From positions 1 through 13,917 of the forward strand of contig CALMMO010000454.1 of assembly GCA_937868455.1 (NCBI GenBank): a stretch of 13,917 nucleotides of DNA, given 5' to 3'. The notes below the pieces were generated by a model. The model saw nothing but the letters and a program-made list of their open reading frames with translations, was not told where the DNA came from and did not search any database. Position 1 is the first letter of the stretch; each line of letters starts with the position of its first letter. Below, one piece after another: positions 1 to 5,305 of this stretch. Made by a program: the position numbers and the translations under genes. The DNA is from an uncultured Marmoricola sp. (GTDB lineage: Bacteria > Actinomycetota > Actinomycetes > Propionibacteriales > Nocardioidaceae).

Positions 1-63
1 GTCGGCCAGGCATGCCGCGGTCGTCGAACCGAGGTAGCCGCAACCGATCACACCAACTCGCAT
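1..63 (-). CDS. Nucleotide-sugar dehydrogenase (UDP-glucose 6-dehydrogenase type), N-terminal fragment
   Basis: Only the first 21 codons lie in the window; the gene runs off the left edge. The translation MRVGVIGCGYLGSTTAACLA is a Rossmann-fold NAD-binding start with the GxGYLG pattern typical of UDP-glucose/GDP-mannose dehydrogenases, which oxidise the sugar nucleotide to the uronic acid in the cytoplasm. The ATG is preceded by AGAAGGAG with a 9-base gap, so the start is secure. It lies 15 bases after the stop codon of the methyltransferase upstream, so both are probably co-transcribed. The family assignment rests on this short stretch and on knowledge of the family; another Rossmann NAD enzyme is possible. 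Confidence 0.6.
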   Translation of the reverse strand, partial: MRVGVIGCGYLGSTTAACLAD

Positions 64-72
64 CGTGCAGAA

Positions 73-80
73 CTCCTTCT
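73..80 (-). promoter_or_regulatory. Ribosome binding site overlapping the upstream stop codon
   Basis: AGAAGGAG on the minus strand, 9 bases before the ATG at 63. It overlaps the TAG stop (79-81) of the methyltransferase gene, which suggests translational coupling of the two genes. Confidence 0.6.
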
Positions 81-885
81 AAGCCTTGTCGGCCACATAA
101 ATTGCCGTGCCAGGAGTGATGAGTCCGCGCACGCGTGACCACCCACCCCAGGTGCGGTCATGATCCTCGGGCCACTTGGGCTCGACCAAATCGCGCAACA
201 CGAATCCTGCGCGGTGCAAAGCTTTGACCCAATCGCCGATGGTGCGGTGATGCTCGACGTACGCGGGCTCGCCGGTGGCGTCATCAACCTCAACGTAGGG
301 AGTGCGATCCCAGTAATCCTGGCTGGCGGTCAGGCCAGCTTCGCTGGGGTCGTCAGGGAACATCCATCGGGTCGGATGGGTGATCGAGAACGCAAACCGA
401 CCGCCTGGTCGCAACACTCGGGCAGCCTCCTGACACACCCGGTGCTCATCGGCGAGGAACTGCAGTGCCCCAAACGCCGAAAAGACAATGTCGAAGGTCT
501 GCGGGCCGAAGGGGAGTTGGCTGCCGGTCGCCTCGACTAAGGGCACGTGTTGGTCAGCCCCGTGATCAATGCGCAGGCTGTGCTGCAACTGACGGTGGGA
601 AATATCAAGCCCCACGGAGAAGCCGCCGCGCTGATTGATCCACCGTGAGCACTGGCCCGCGCCGCAGCCAATTTCGAGGACAGTCTTGTTCGTAACGTCG
701 CCGAGAATCTTGAGTTGACCCTCGTCGGTGCCCTCTGGAGACCAAATGAAGCCAGCGTCACCCAAGAACTCTCCATGGGTGGCTTGGTACTCATCTGAGT
801 AGCGATCCCACTCGCCTCGGTTGGCGATCCGACTCTGAGTCTCATCGGCCCATAAACGCTCAGGCCGCACGGGCAGACTGCTCAC
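79..885 (-). CDS. Class I SAM-dependent methyltransferase
   Basis: A 268-residue cytoplasmic protein with a class I methyltransferase core. Motif I (VLEIGCGAG, residues 69-77) binds S-adenosylmethionine, an acidic residue at 94 (VGLDIS) would hold the ribose hydroxyls, motif IV-like FDIVFSAFGALQFL is at 131-144, and the post-motif RVLRPGGRFAFS is at 157-168. The methyl acceptor cannot be read from the sequence; the overall form is that of the Methyltransf_11 group. The start is GTG at 885, with no Shine-Dalgarno sequence. A TAGATT hexamer ends 7 bases before it, so the mRNA could be leaderless, which is common in actinobacteria. It is divergent from rpsA and sits directly before the sugar-nucleotide dehydrogenase start. 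Confidence 0.85.
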   Translation of the reverse strand: MSSLPVRPERLWADETQSRIANRGEWDRYSDEYQATHGEFLGDAGFIWSPEGTDEGQLKILGDVTNKTVLEIGCGAGQCSRWINQRGGFSVGLDISHRQLQHSLRIDHGADQHVPLVEATGSQLPFGPQTFDIVFSAFGALQFLADEHRVCQEAARVLRPGGRFAFSITHPTRWMFPDDPSEAGLTASQDYWDRTPYVEVDDATGEPAYVEHHRTIGDWVKALHRAGFVLRDLVEPKWPEDHDRTWGGWSRVRGLITPGTAIYVADKA

Positions 886-892
886 CGGGTTG

Positions 893-898
893 AATCTA
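893..898 (-). promoter_or_regulatory. Possible -10 element for a leaderless methyltransferase mRNA
   Basis: TAGATT (TANNNT pattern) read on the minus strand, seven bases before the GTG at 885, which would place the transcription start at or near the start codon. No good -35 was seen. Inference only. Confidence 0.3.
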
Positions 899-903
899 CT
901 CGG

Positions 904-934
904 TTGGACTCAGATGCATCGCGCGCCGTACTGT
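904..934 (+). promoter_or_regulatory. Possible rpsA promoter
   Basis: TTGGAC at 904-909 and TACTGT at 929-934, separated by 19 bases, slightly longer than ideal. This would give a 5' leader of about 170 bases before the rpsA ATG at 1111. The leader contains the interrupted palindrome GGTCT-C-AGACC at 962-972 and a DnaA-box-like CTGTCCACA at 1081-1089. Confidence 0.25.
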
Positions 935-1110
935 TAGCCCTTGCGTGTGCATGTCTGCCTGGGTCTCAGACCGAGCGGATTCTGGCTCGCCCTCAAATGA
1001 CGTTTGTGCCCGTTGGGGCAAAGTCGGCCTTGGCGGTGAAACGGACGTGGCGCGTGCTCAACCGACATCTGTCACAACATCTGTCCACAACCAAGGATCC
1101 AACTACTTAC

Positions 1111-2571
1111 ATGACCATCACCCCTACCCCCGCTGACATCATCGACGCACCTCAGGTTGCGATTAACGACATCGGTTCGGCGGACGACTTCCTGGCTGCG
1201 ATCGACGCAACCATCAAGTACTTCAACGACGGCGACATCGTCGACGGCACCATCGTCAAGGTGGACCGCGATGAGGTTCTCCTCGACATCGGTTACAAGA
1301 CTGAGGGTGTCATCCCCAGCCGCGAACTTTCGATCAAGCACGACATTGACCCTTCCGAGGTTGTCTCTGTCGGTGACCGCGTCGAGGCCCTGGTTCTTCA
1401 GAAGGAAGACAAAGAAGGCCGTCTGATCCTGTCGAAGAAGCGTGCCCAGTACGAACGTGCCTGGGGCACCATCGAGCAGGTCAAGGAAGAAGATGGCGTC
1501 GTTACCGGCACCGTCATTGAGGTGGTTAAGGGTGGTCTGATCCTTGACATTGGTTTGCGCGGCTTCTTGCCCGCGTCGCTGGTTGAGATGCGCCGCGTGC
1601 GCGACCTGATGCCGTATGTTGGCAAGGAACTCGAAGCCAAGATCATCGAGCTCGACAAGAACCGCAACAACGTGGTGCTTTCTCGCCGCGCATGGTTGGA
1701 GCAGACCCAGTCTGAGGTTCGCCACGGTTTCCTCAACCAGCTGCAAAAGGGCCAGATCCGCAAGGGTGTTGTCTCCAGCATCGTCAACTTCGGTGCGTTC
1801 GTGGACCTCGGCGGCGTCGACGGTCTGGTTCACGTCTCGGAGTTGTCCTGGAAGCACATCGACCACCCCAGCGAAGTCGTCACCGTTGGTGACGAGGTCA
1901 CCGTTGAGGTTCTTGATGTCGACATGGACCGCGAGCGTGTGTCGCTCTCGCTCAAGGCGACCCAAGAAGACCCGTGGCAGCACTTTGCTCGCACCCACCA
2001 AATCGGTCAGATCGTGCCCGGCAAGGTCACCAAGTTGGTTCCCTTCGGTGCATTCGTTCGCGTCGAAGAGGGCATCGAGGGCCTGGTGCACATCTCGGAG
2101 TTGGCCGAGCGCCACGTCGAGATCCCCGAGCAGGTTGTTCAGGTCAACGACGACGTCATGGTCAAGATCATCGATGTCGACCTTGAGCGTCGCCGCATCT
2201 CGCTGTCGCTGAAGCAGGCCAACGAGACATCAACGGCCGTCGACGTCGAAGAGTTCGACCCGACGCTCTACGGCATGGCCGCGACCTACGACGACCAGGG
2301 CAACTACATCTACCCCGAGGGCTTCGACTCCGAAACCGGTGAGTGGATGGCCGGCTTCGAAACTCAGCGCAAGGCATGGGAAGACCAGTACGCAGAGGCT
2401 CACGCCCGCTGGGAGGCCCACGTTAAGCAGCAGGCAGAAGCCAAGGCTGCTGAGGCTGAGGCTGGCGAGGCTACGTCGTACTCCAGCGAAGCACCTGCTG
2501 CTGATGGTGGCTCGCTGGCTAGCGACGAGGCGCTGCAGGCCCTTCGCGAGAAGCTCACTGGCGGCAACTAG
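1111..2571 (+). CDS. rpsA: 30S ribosomal protein S1
   Basis: A 486-residue protein that helps mRNA bind the 30S subunit. Four S1 (OB-fold) repeats are visible at about residues 42-110, 128-193, 214-283 and 299-368. The last two carry the typical NFGAFVDLGGVDGLVHVSEL and PFGAFVRVEEGIEGLVHISE patterns. A variable acidic and Ala/Glu-rich tail follows (about 370-486). The frame is open from a TTG at 904, but the ATG at 1111 is chosen because the actinobacterial S1 N-terminus (PQVAINDIGSADDFLAAID) begins shortly after it and because an AAGGA lies 13 bases upstream. It is followed by a strong intrinsic terminator. As in other actinobacteria, coaE lies just downstream; here one small membrane protein gene separates them. 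Confidence 0.97.
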   Translation: MTITPTPADIIDAPQVAINDIGSADDFLAAIDATIKYFNDGDIVDGTIVKVDRDEVLLDIGYKTEGVIPSRELSIKHDIDPSEVVSVGDRVEALVLQKEDKEGRLILSKKRAQYERAWGTIEQVKEEDGVVTGTVIEVVKGGLILDIGLRGFLPASLVEMRRVRDLMPYVGKELEAKIIELDKNRNNVVLSRRAWLEQTQSEVRHGFLNQLQKGQIRKGVVSSIVNFGAFVDLGGVDGLVHVSELSWKHIDHPSEVVTVGDEVTVEVLDVDMDRERVSLSLKATQEDPWQHFARTHQIGQIVPGKVTKLVPFGAFVRVEEGIEGLVHISELAERHVEIPEQVVQVNDDVMVKIIDVDLERRRISLSLKQANETSTAVDVEEFDPTLYGMAATYDDQGNYIYPEGFDSETGEWMAGFETQRKAWEDQYAEAHARWEAHVKQQAEAKAAEAEAGEATSYSSEAPAADGGSLASDEALQALREKLTGGN

Positions 2572-2581
2572 TCCGTTCGTT

Positions 2582-2624
2582 ACAACACCCCCGGCTCATC
2601 TTGAGCCGGGGGTGTTGTGTTTGT
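2582..2624 (+). terminator. Intrinsic terminator of rpsA
   Basis: A perfect 17-bp stem (2582-2598 with 2602-2618) closed by a TCT loop and followed by GTTTGT. It starts 10 bases after the rpsA stop codon. The T-rich tail is short, as is common in GC-rich actinobacteria. Confidence 0.9.
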
Positions 2625-2640
2625 ACGGCACACTTCTGCC

Positions 2641-2973
2641 ATGGTTCGCGTTGAATTGTTCCTGGGCCTCATCAGCCTGGGGCTTGCCATCTATGCGCTC
2701 ATTGACGTAATTCGCACGCCGGACGCTTCGGTGCCACATCTGCCCAAGTGGGGCTGGATCGTCCTGCTTGTCGTCATGCCCTTTGTGACCAGCATTGTGT
2801 GGCTCTTTCTGCGCCCGCGTAGTTTGCGGCCACCACGTACAAGTGCCTTTCCCGAATATGAACGCCCAGGTCGGGCCAAGGGTTTAACTTCTGAATCAGA
2901 CGAGGAGTTCTTGCGTCGAGTCCGAGAACGTGCCGAAGAGCAGCGGCGACGACACCGCGAGGGTGAAGAGTGA
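2641..2973 (+). CDS. Small PLDc_N-type membrane protein
   Basis: A 110-residue protein with two predicted membrane helices, about residues 5-24 and 37-57, separated by a short loop with a Pro/Trp turn (LPKWGWIVLLVVMPF). This matches the phospholipase D nuclease N-terminal (PLDc_N) domain found alone in many actinobacterial proteins; it has no nuclease motif and its role is unknown. A highly charged Arg/Glu tail (about 85-110) is probably cytoplasmic and helical. The ATG at 2641 is chosen because an upstream GTG in the same frame (2617) lies inside the rpsA terminator stem. No clear Shine-Dalgarno sequence precedes the ATG. The stop overlaps the coaE start (GTGA), implying one operon and coupled translation. 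Confidence 0.8.
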   Translation: MVRVELFLGLISLGLAIYALIDVIRTPDASVPHLPKWGWIVLLVVMPFVTSIVWLFLRPRSLRPPRTSAFPEYERPGRAKGLTSESDEEFLRRVRERAEEQRRRHREGEE

Positions 2974-3569
2974 CAATCGGGCTCACTGGCGGAATTGCCA
3001 GCGGCAAGTCGACCGTCGCAGGGATGCTGGCCGACTTGGGGTGTGTGATCGTTGATGGTGATCTGATTGCCCGCGAAGTCGTGGCACGGGGCACCCCAGG
3101 ACTAGCCGAGGTGGTCGCGGCCTTCGGGCCAGGGATCTTGACCCGCGAGGGTGAACTGAATCGCCCAGCTTTGGGCGCGATTGTCTTTGCCGACGAAGCA
3201 AGTCGTCATCGACTTGAGTCGCTCATCCACCCTCGCATTGCCGCGAGGGCTGCAGAGTTGGTCTCTAACGCTCCGGAGGGGGCCTTGGTGATCGAGGACA
3301 TGCCGCTGCTGGTCGAAGGTGGCATGCAAGCCCGATTTGATGAAGTCATCGTGGTTGATGTGCCAGAAGAACTTCAGGTGCAGCGGATGTGCGAAGACCG
3401 GGGGATGACGCAAGCAGATGCGCTTGCACGCATGGCGGCCCAAGCCAGTCGCGCCGAGCGCTTGGCTGCAGCCACCGTCGTCATAGCTAACACGGGCACG
3501 CTTGAGGAACTGCGTGCCCGTGTCGAGCAGGTGTACGCCGACCTGGTTGGCCGAGCGGCCCAGACCTAG
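2970..3569 (+). CDS. coaE: Dephospho-CoA kinase
   Basis: A 199-residue enzyme that phosphorylates dephospho-CoA with ATP in the last step of coenzyme A synthesis, in the cytoplasm. The P-loop GGIASGKST is at residues 7-15, the acidic substrate motif appears as VIVDGDLIAREVV (about 26-38; many relatives have DAD where this has DGD), and EDMPLLVEGGM (about 109-119) and the RMAAQ lid region (about 154-158) are present. Its length is normal for a stand-alone bacterial CoaE. The GTG start overlaps the stop of the preceding gene by four bases. The stop overlaps the stop of the convergent sigma factor gene (CTAG, 3566-3569). Confidence 0.95.
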   Translation: MTIGLTGGIASGKSTVAGMLADLGCVIVDGDLIAREVVARGTPGLAEVVAAFGPGILTREGELNRPALGAIVFADEASRHRLESLIHPRIAARAAELVSNAPEGALVIEDMPLLVEGGMQARFDEVIVVDVPEELQVQRMCEDRGMTQADALARMAAQASRAERLAAATVVIANTGTLEELRARVEQVYADLVGRAAQT

Positions 3570-3584
3570 GCAGCCAGGTCTGGG
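3559..3584. terminator. Candidate bidirectional terminator at convergent stops
   Basis: Inverted repeat CCCAGACCT (3559-3567) and AGGTCTGGG (3576-3584), a 9-bp perfect stem with an 8-base loop. It covers both overlapping stop codons of coaE and the sigma factor gene. There is no T tract in either direction, so termination is inferred from position and symmetry. Confidence 0.5.
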
Positions 3585-4513
3585 TCAGCCAGCGTGCGCA
3601 ACTTGGCGATCGCTTCGCGTTCCAACTGACGCACCCGCTCGGCTGAAATGCCATGCCGCGCGCCGATGTCGCCGAGTTTGTGTTGACGCCCATCGAGAAG
3701 CCCATAACGGCTGCGAACGATGTCGGCGGATCGTGCGTCAAGAAGTTCAATGAGCGAACTTAACCGCTCACGAGTGTCGGCATCGAGGACCGTCAGGTCG
3801 GGTCCAGGTGCGCCTTCTTGGGCCATCAGTTCGCCCAGTGAGGTGTCGCCACTCTCATCGAGGGGCATGTCCAGGCTGACGTGGTCTCGACCCCAGCTCA
3901 TCAGGTCCAGGACTCGCTCAACTGGCATGTCGAGTTCGGCAGCGATCTCTTCAGGGTCTGGCTCGTGGCCCAAGGTGCGCTCAAGCACCCGTCGGGCCCC
4001 GCCGATCTGGTTGAGTTCTTCGACCACATGGACCGGCAGCCGCACCACGCGTGCTTGCTGTGCGATGCCGCGAGTGATGGCCTGACGAACCCACCAGGTG
4101 GCATAGGTGGAGAACTTGTAGCCCTTGGAGTAGTCGAACTTCTCAACAGCGCGGATCAAGCCGGTGTTGCCTTCTTGAATCAGATCAAGGATCGGCATGG
4201 CCGATCGGCCATATTTGCGGGCAATGGAAACCACGAGCCGCAAGTTGGCCTGCACAAACTGCTGCATGGCTCGTTCGCCCTCGGCAGCTAGCCAACGCAA
4301 TTCGTCTTCGTTTGCTCCGCCTGGGGCTCCACCCTTGCGTCGCCCGATGCGACCCTCTTCAAGCAACATCTCGGCGAGTTTGCCGGCCTCAATGGTCTTG
4401 GCGAGCTCCACCTCGGTCTCGGCGTCAAGAAGGGGCGTGCGTGCGATTTCGTCTAGGTACAGACCAACGCTGTCGCGTCCTTCGATTTCACGATCAATCC
4501 GACTCACGCTCAC
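3566..4513 (-). CDS. Group 2 (primary-like) RNA polymerase sigma factor, SigB type
   Basis: A 315-residue sigma-70 family protein. Region 1.2 is at about residues 14-44, regions 2.1-2.4 at about 89-156 (including [19 protein letters not shown] and [20 protein letters not shown]), region 3 at about 160-235, and region 4 at about 247-310 with the helix-turn-helix LGDIGARHGISAERVRQLER. It lacks the long N-terminal extension of the principal sigma factor encoded at 11454-12746, and its region 2.4 closely matches that paralogue, so it should recognise similar promoters. This is the pattern of group 2 factors such as mycobacterial and corynebacterial SigB, used in stress or stationary phase. The GTG start at 4513 has AAGGGAG six bases upstream; a second GTG two codons on is less well placed. 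Confidence 0.9.
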   Translation of the reverse strand: MSVSRIDREIEGRDSVGLYLDEIARTPLLDAETEVELAKTIEAGKLAEMLLEEGRIGRRKGGAPGGANEDELRWLAAEGERAMQQFVQANLRLVVSIARKYGRSAMPILDLIQEGNTGLIRAVEKFDYSKGYKFSTYATWWVRQAITRGIAQQARVVRLPVHVVEELNQIGGARRVLERTLGHEPDPEEIAAELDMPVERVLDLMSWGRDHVSLDMPLDESGDTSLGELMAQEGAPGPDLTVLDADTRERLSSLIELLDARSADIVRSRYGLLDGRQHKLGDIGARHGISAERVRQLEREAIAKLRTLADPDLAA

Positions 4514-4589
4514 TTGGTGCTCCCTTCATCGGCCGCATCACCGGCCACGGCTCGTGCAACATCTCGTTCGGGTCAGAGATTCCCTTGCG

Positions 4590-4637
4590 GTGTCTGGAGG
4601 GTTTGACGGACTGCGGTTCCCAATAGTTGCCAGACAC
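4590..4637. repeat. Spaced inverted repeat upstream of the group 2 sigma gene
   Basis: GTGTCTGG (4590-4597) and CCAGACAC (4630-4637) are exact 8-bp inverted copies, centre to centre 40 bp apart, in the region that should carry the promoter of the sigma factor gene starting at 4513. It could be a pair of half-sites or a long hairpin; no function can be assigned. Confidence 0.35.
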
Positions 4638-4702
4638 AAGGGTTTCTCAGGGACTTCTCAACCAATCAAGAGATACCGACCTTTTGTTGGTGCCGTCGCG
4701 GG

Positions 4703-4711
4703 TTATCCACA
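4703..4711 (+). promoter_or_regulatory. Perfect DnaA box
   Basis: TTATCCACA, identical to the classical high-affinity DnaA box. A TAAAGT hexamer at 4725-4730 could be a plus-strand -10 element, in which case the box would sit near its -35 region. Confidence 0.55.
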
Positions 4712-4775
4712 ACAGCTGAGGCTTTAAAGTTCGCGTGTTCGAGCCCGGTGATTTCGTTTCGTGCGGGCGTTGTCC

Positions 4776-4818
4776 GTGTACGTCGTACACAACGGCTCGC
4801 AGGTACCTGTCTAGACAG
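4776..4818. repeat. Two neighbouring palindromes, operator-like
   Basis: GTGTACG-T-CGTACAC (4776-4790) is a 7-bp inverted repeat around one base. CTGTCTAGACAG (4807-4818) is a perfect 12-bp palindrome. Their centres are about 30 bp apart, near three helical turns. The form suits dimeric regulators, but no known binding consensus was recognised. Confidence 0.4.
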
Positions 4819-4876
4819 ATCTGAGCTCAATTCTGATCGGGCCATGAAGGGCGACCACCCCGCAGAGGGCTCGAAT

Positions 4877-4951
4877 TTCTCCACAGGCCACAGGATGCGC
4901 GTGTGGAAAAGTCAGGCAACTTGTGGACGGGATGCCTGAACTTGTGGACGA
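4877..4951. promoter_or_regulatory. Cluster of four DnaA-box-like sites
   Basis: TTCTCCACA (4877-4885, plus), TTTTCCACA (4902-4910, minus), CCGTCCACA (4922-4930, minus) and TCGTCCACA (4943-4951, minus) all keep the TCCACA core of DnaA boxes (TTRTCCACA) and lie within 75 bp. The last two sit in an exact direct repeat, AACTTGTGGACG, at 4918-4929 and 4939-4950, a period of 21 bp or two helical turns. An A-rich patch (4964-4981) follows. No dnaA or dnaN gene is nearby, so this is more likely a regulatory or titration site than the replication origin. Confidence 0.5.
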
Positions 4952-4979
4952 CACGCCGACCGCAGAAAAAACTCTGAAA

Positions 4980-5264
4980 ATTGGTGTCCCAAGCCCTTGT
5001 CAGGGGTTCCGAGGCGGCGTAGAAATTGCCCTACCAGAAGCCGAAAGGCCGAAGGGATCAGGACAGGAACAAAGATTCATCTGAGGAGCTTCGGCTCCAC
5101 ACGATCACCGGTGATGCGGGTGATCGGAATCCCAGTGAGAGTCCAGATGGCAGGTCACATCACAGGCCCGCCACACGTGAAGGACGCAAAGCCCCTCGGG
5201 CCGAGCAGAGATCACATTCGTAGGGCCCGTGGAACTCATACTTTCGCGGGCCCTACACCTTTTT
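4980..5264 (+). ncRNA. Candidate structured noncoding RNA of unknown class
   Basis: The stretch contains many local helices and ends in an intrinsic terminator, with no plus-strand gene behind it. Visible pairings are CCCT/AGGG around 4994-5005; GTTCC (5006-5010) with GGAAC (5066-5070), enclosing CCCT (5029-5032)/AGGG (5053-5056) and the GNRA hairpin GCC-GAAA-GGC (5040-5049); the UUCG hairpin GGAGC-TTCG-GCTCC (5085-5098); CGATCACC (5102-5109) with GGTGATCG (5119-5126); TGGC-GG (5148-5154, one bulge) with CC-GCCA (5168-5173); and GCCC/GGGC (5191-5201). The 5' end is not defined; no clear -10 was found. It is not rnpB, ssrA or the SRP RNA, whose conserved cores are absent. Protein-coding potential looks negligible. 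Confidence 0.45.
5220..5264 (+). terminator. Intrinsic terminator of the candidate noncoding RNA
   Basis: A 10-bp perfect stem, GTAGGGCCCG (5220-5229) with CGGGCCCTAC (5247-5256), has a 17-base loop and is followed by ACCTTTTT ending at 5264. The T tract is on the plus strand only, so it ends plus-strand transcription. No plus-strand protein gene precedes it after 3569, which argues that a noncoding transcript ends here. It could also block plus-strand read-through into dinB. Confidence 0.75.
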
Positions 5265-5305
5265 CGACCTCGTGCCGAGGGTTCGGTCGGACTACCGGCA
5301 TTGCC

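Larger units (their letters stand above)
4514..5305. other. Long non-coding region with DnaA-like boxes, palindromes and a candidate RNA
   Basis: This is the only stretch in the window longer than 300 bases without a convincing protein gene. Open frames inside it have no recognisable domain and are rich in Arg/Pro/Ser, like random GC-rich DNA. The left part (4514-4870) holds spaced inverted repeats and one perfect DnaA box. The middle (4877-4951) is a cluster of four further DnaA-like boxes, followed by an A-rich patch. The right part (about 4980-5264) looks like a plus-strand structured RNA closed by an intrinsic terminator. Each is listed separately. Confidence 0.7.

Noticed and set aside
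904..1110. N-terminal extension of S1 from the TTG at 904
   Set aside because: The extra 69 residues do not fit the S1 N-terminus, and the TTG coincides with a -35-like hexamer; the ATG at 1111 fits better.
1072..2115. 347-codon minus-strand open frame
   Set aside because: Antisense shadow of rpsA; long only because of the GC-rich codon pattern of that gene.
4736..4754. GTTCGAGCCCGG looks like a tRNA T-arm
   Set aside because: No matching acceptor, D or anticodon stems around it.
4877..4981. Chromosomal replication origin
   Set aside because: Few and imperfect boxes, no dnaA/dnaN/gyr/rpmH neighbours, which flank oriC in actinobacteria; kept only as a DnaA-site cluster.
5119..5180. GGAATCCCAGTGAGAGTCC then CCCGCCAC resembles parts of a cobalamin riboswitch
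   Set aside because: The GGTG core reads AGTG, no B12 box (GCC-GGAGACC-like) is found, and no B12-related gene follows.
5165..5205. GGACGCAAAGCC followed by a GC-rich helix resembles the core of the c-di-GMP-I (GEMM) riboswitch
   Set aside because: The partner half (CACAGGGCAAAC with a GAAA-capped stem) is missing; only CACAGG is present. No downstream plus-strand gene. A cmsearch with RF01051 would decide.
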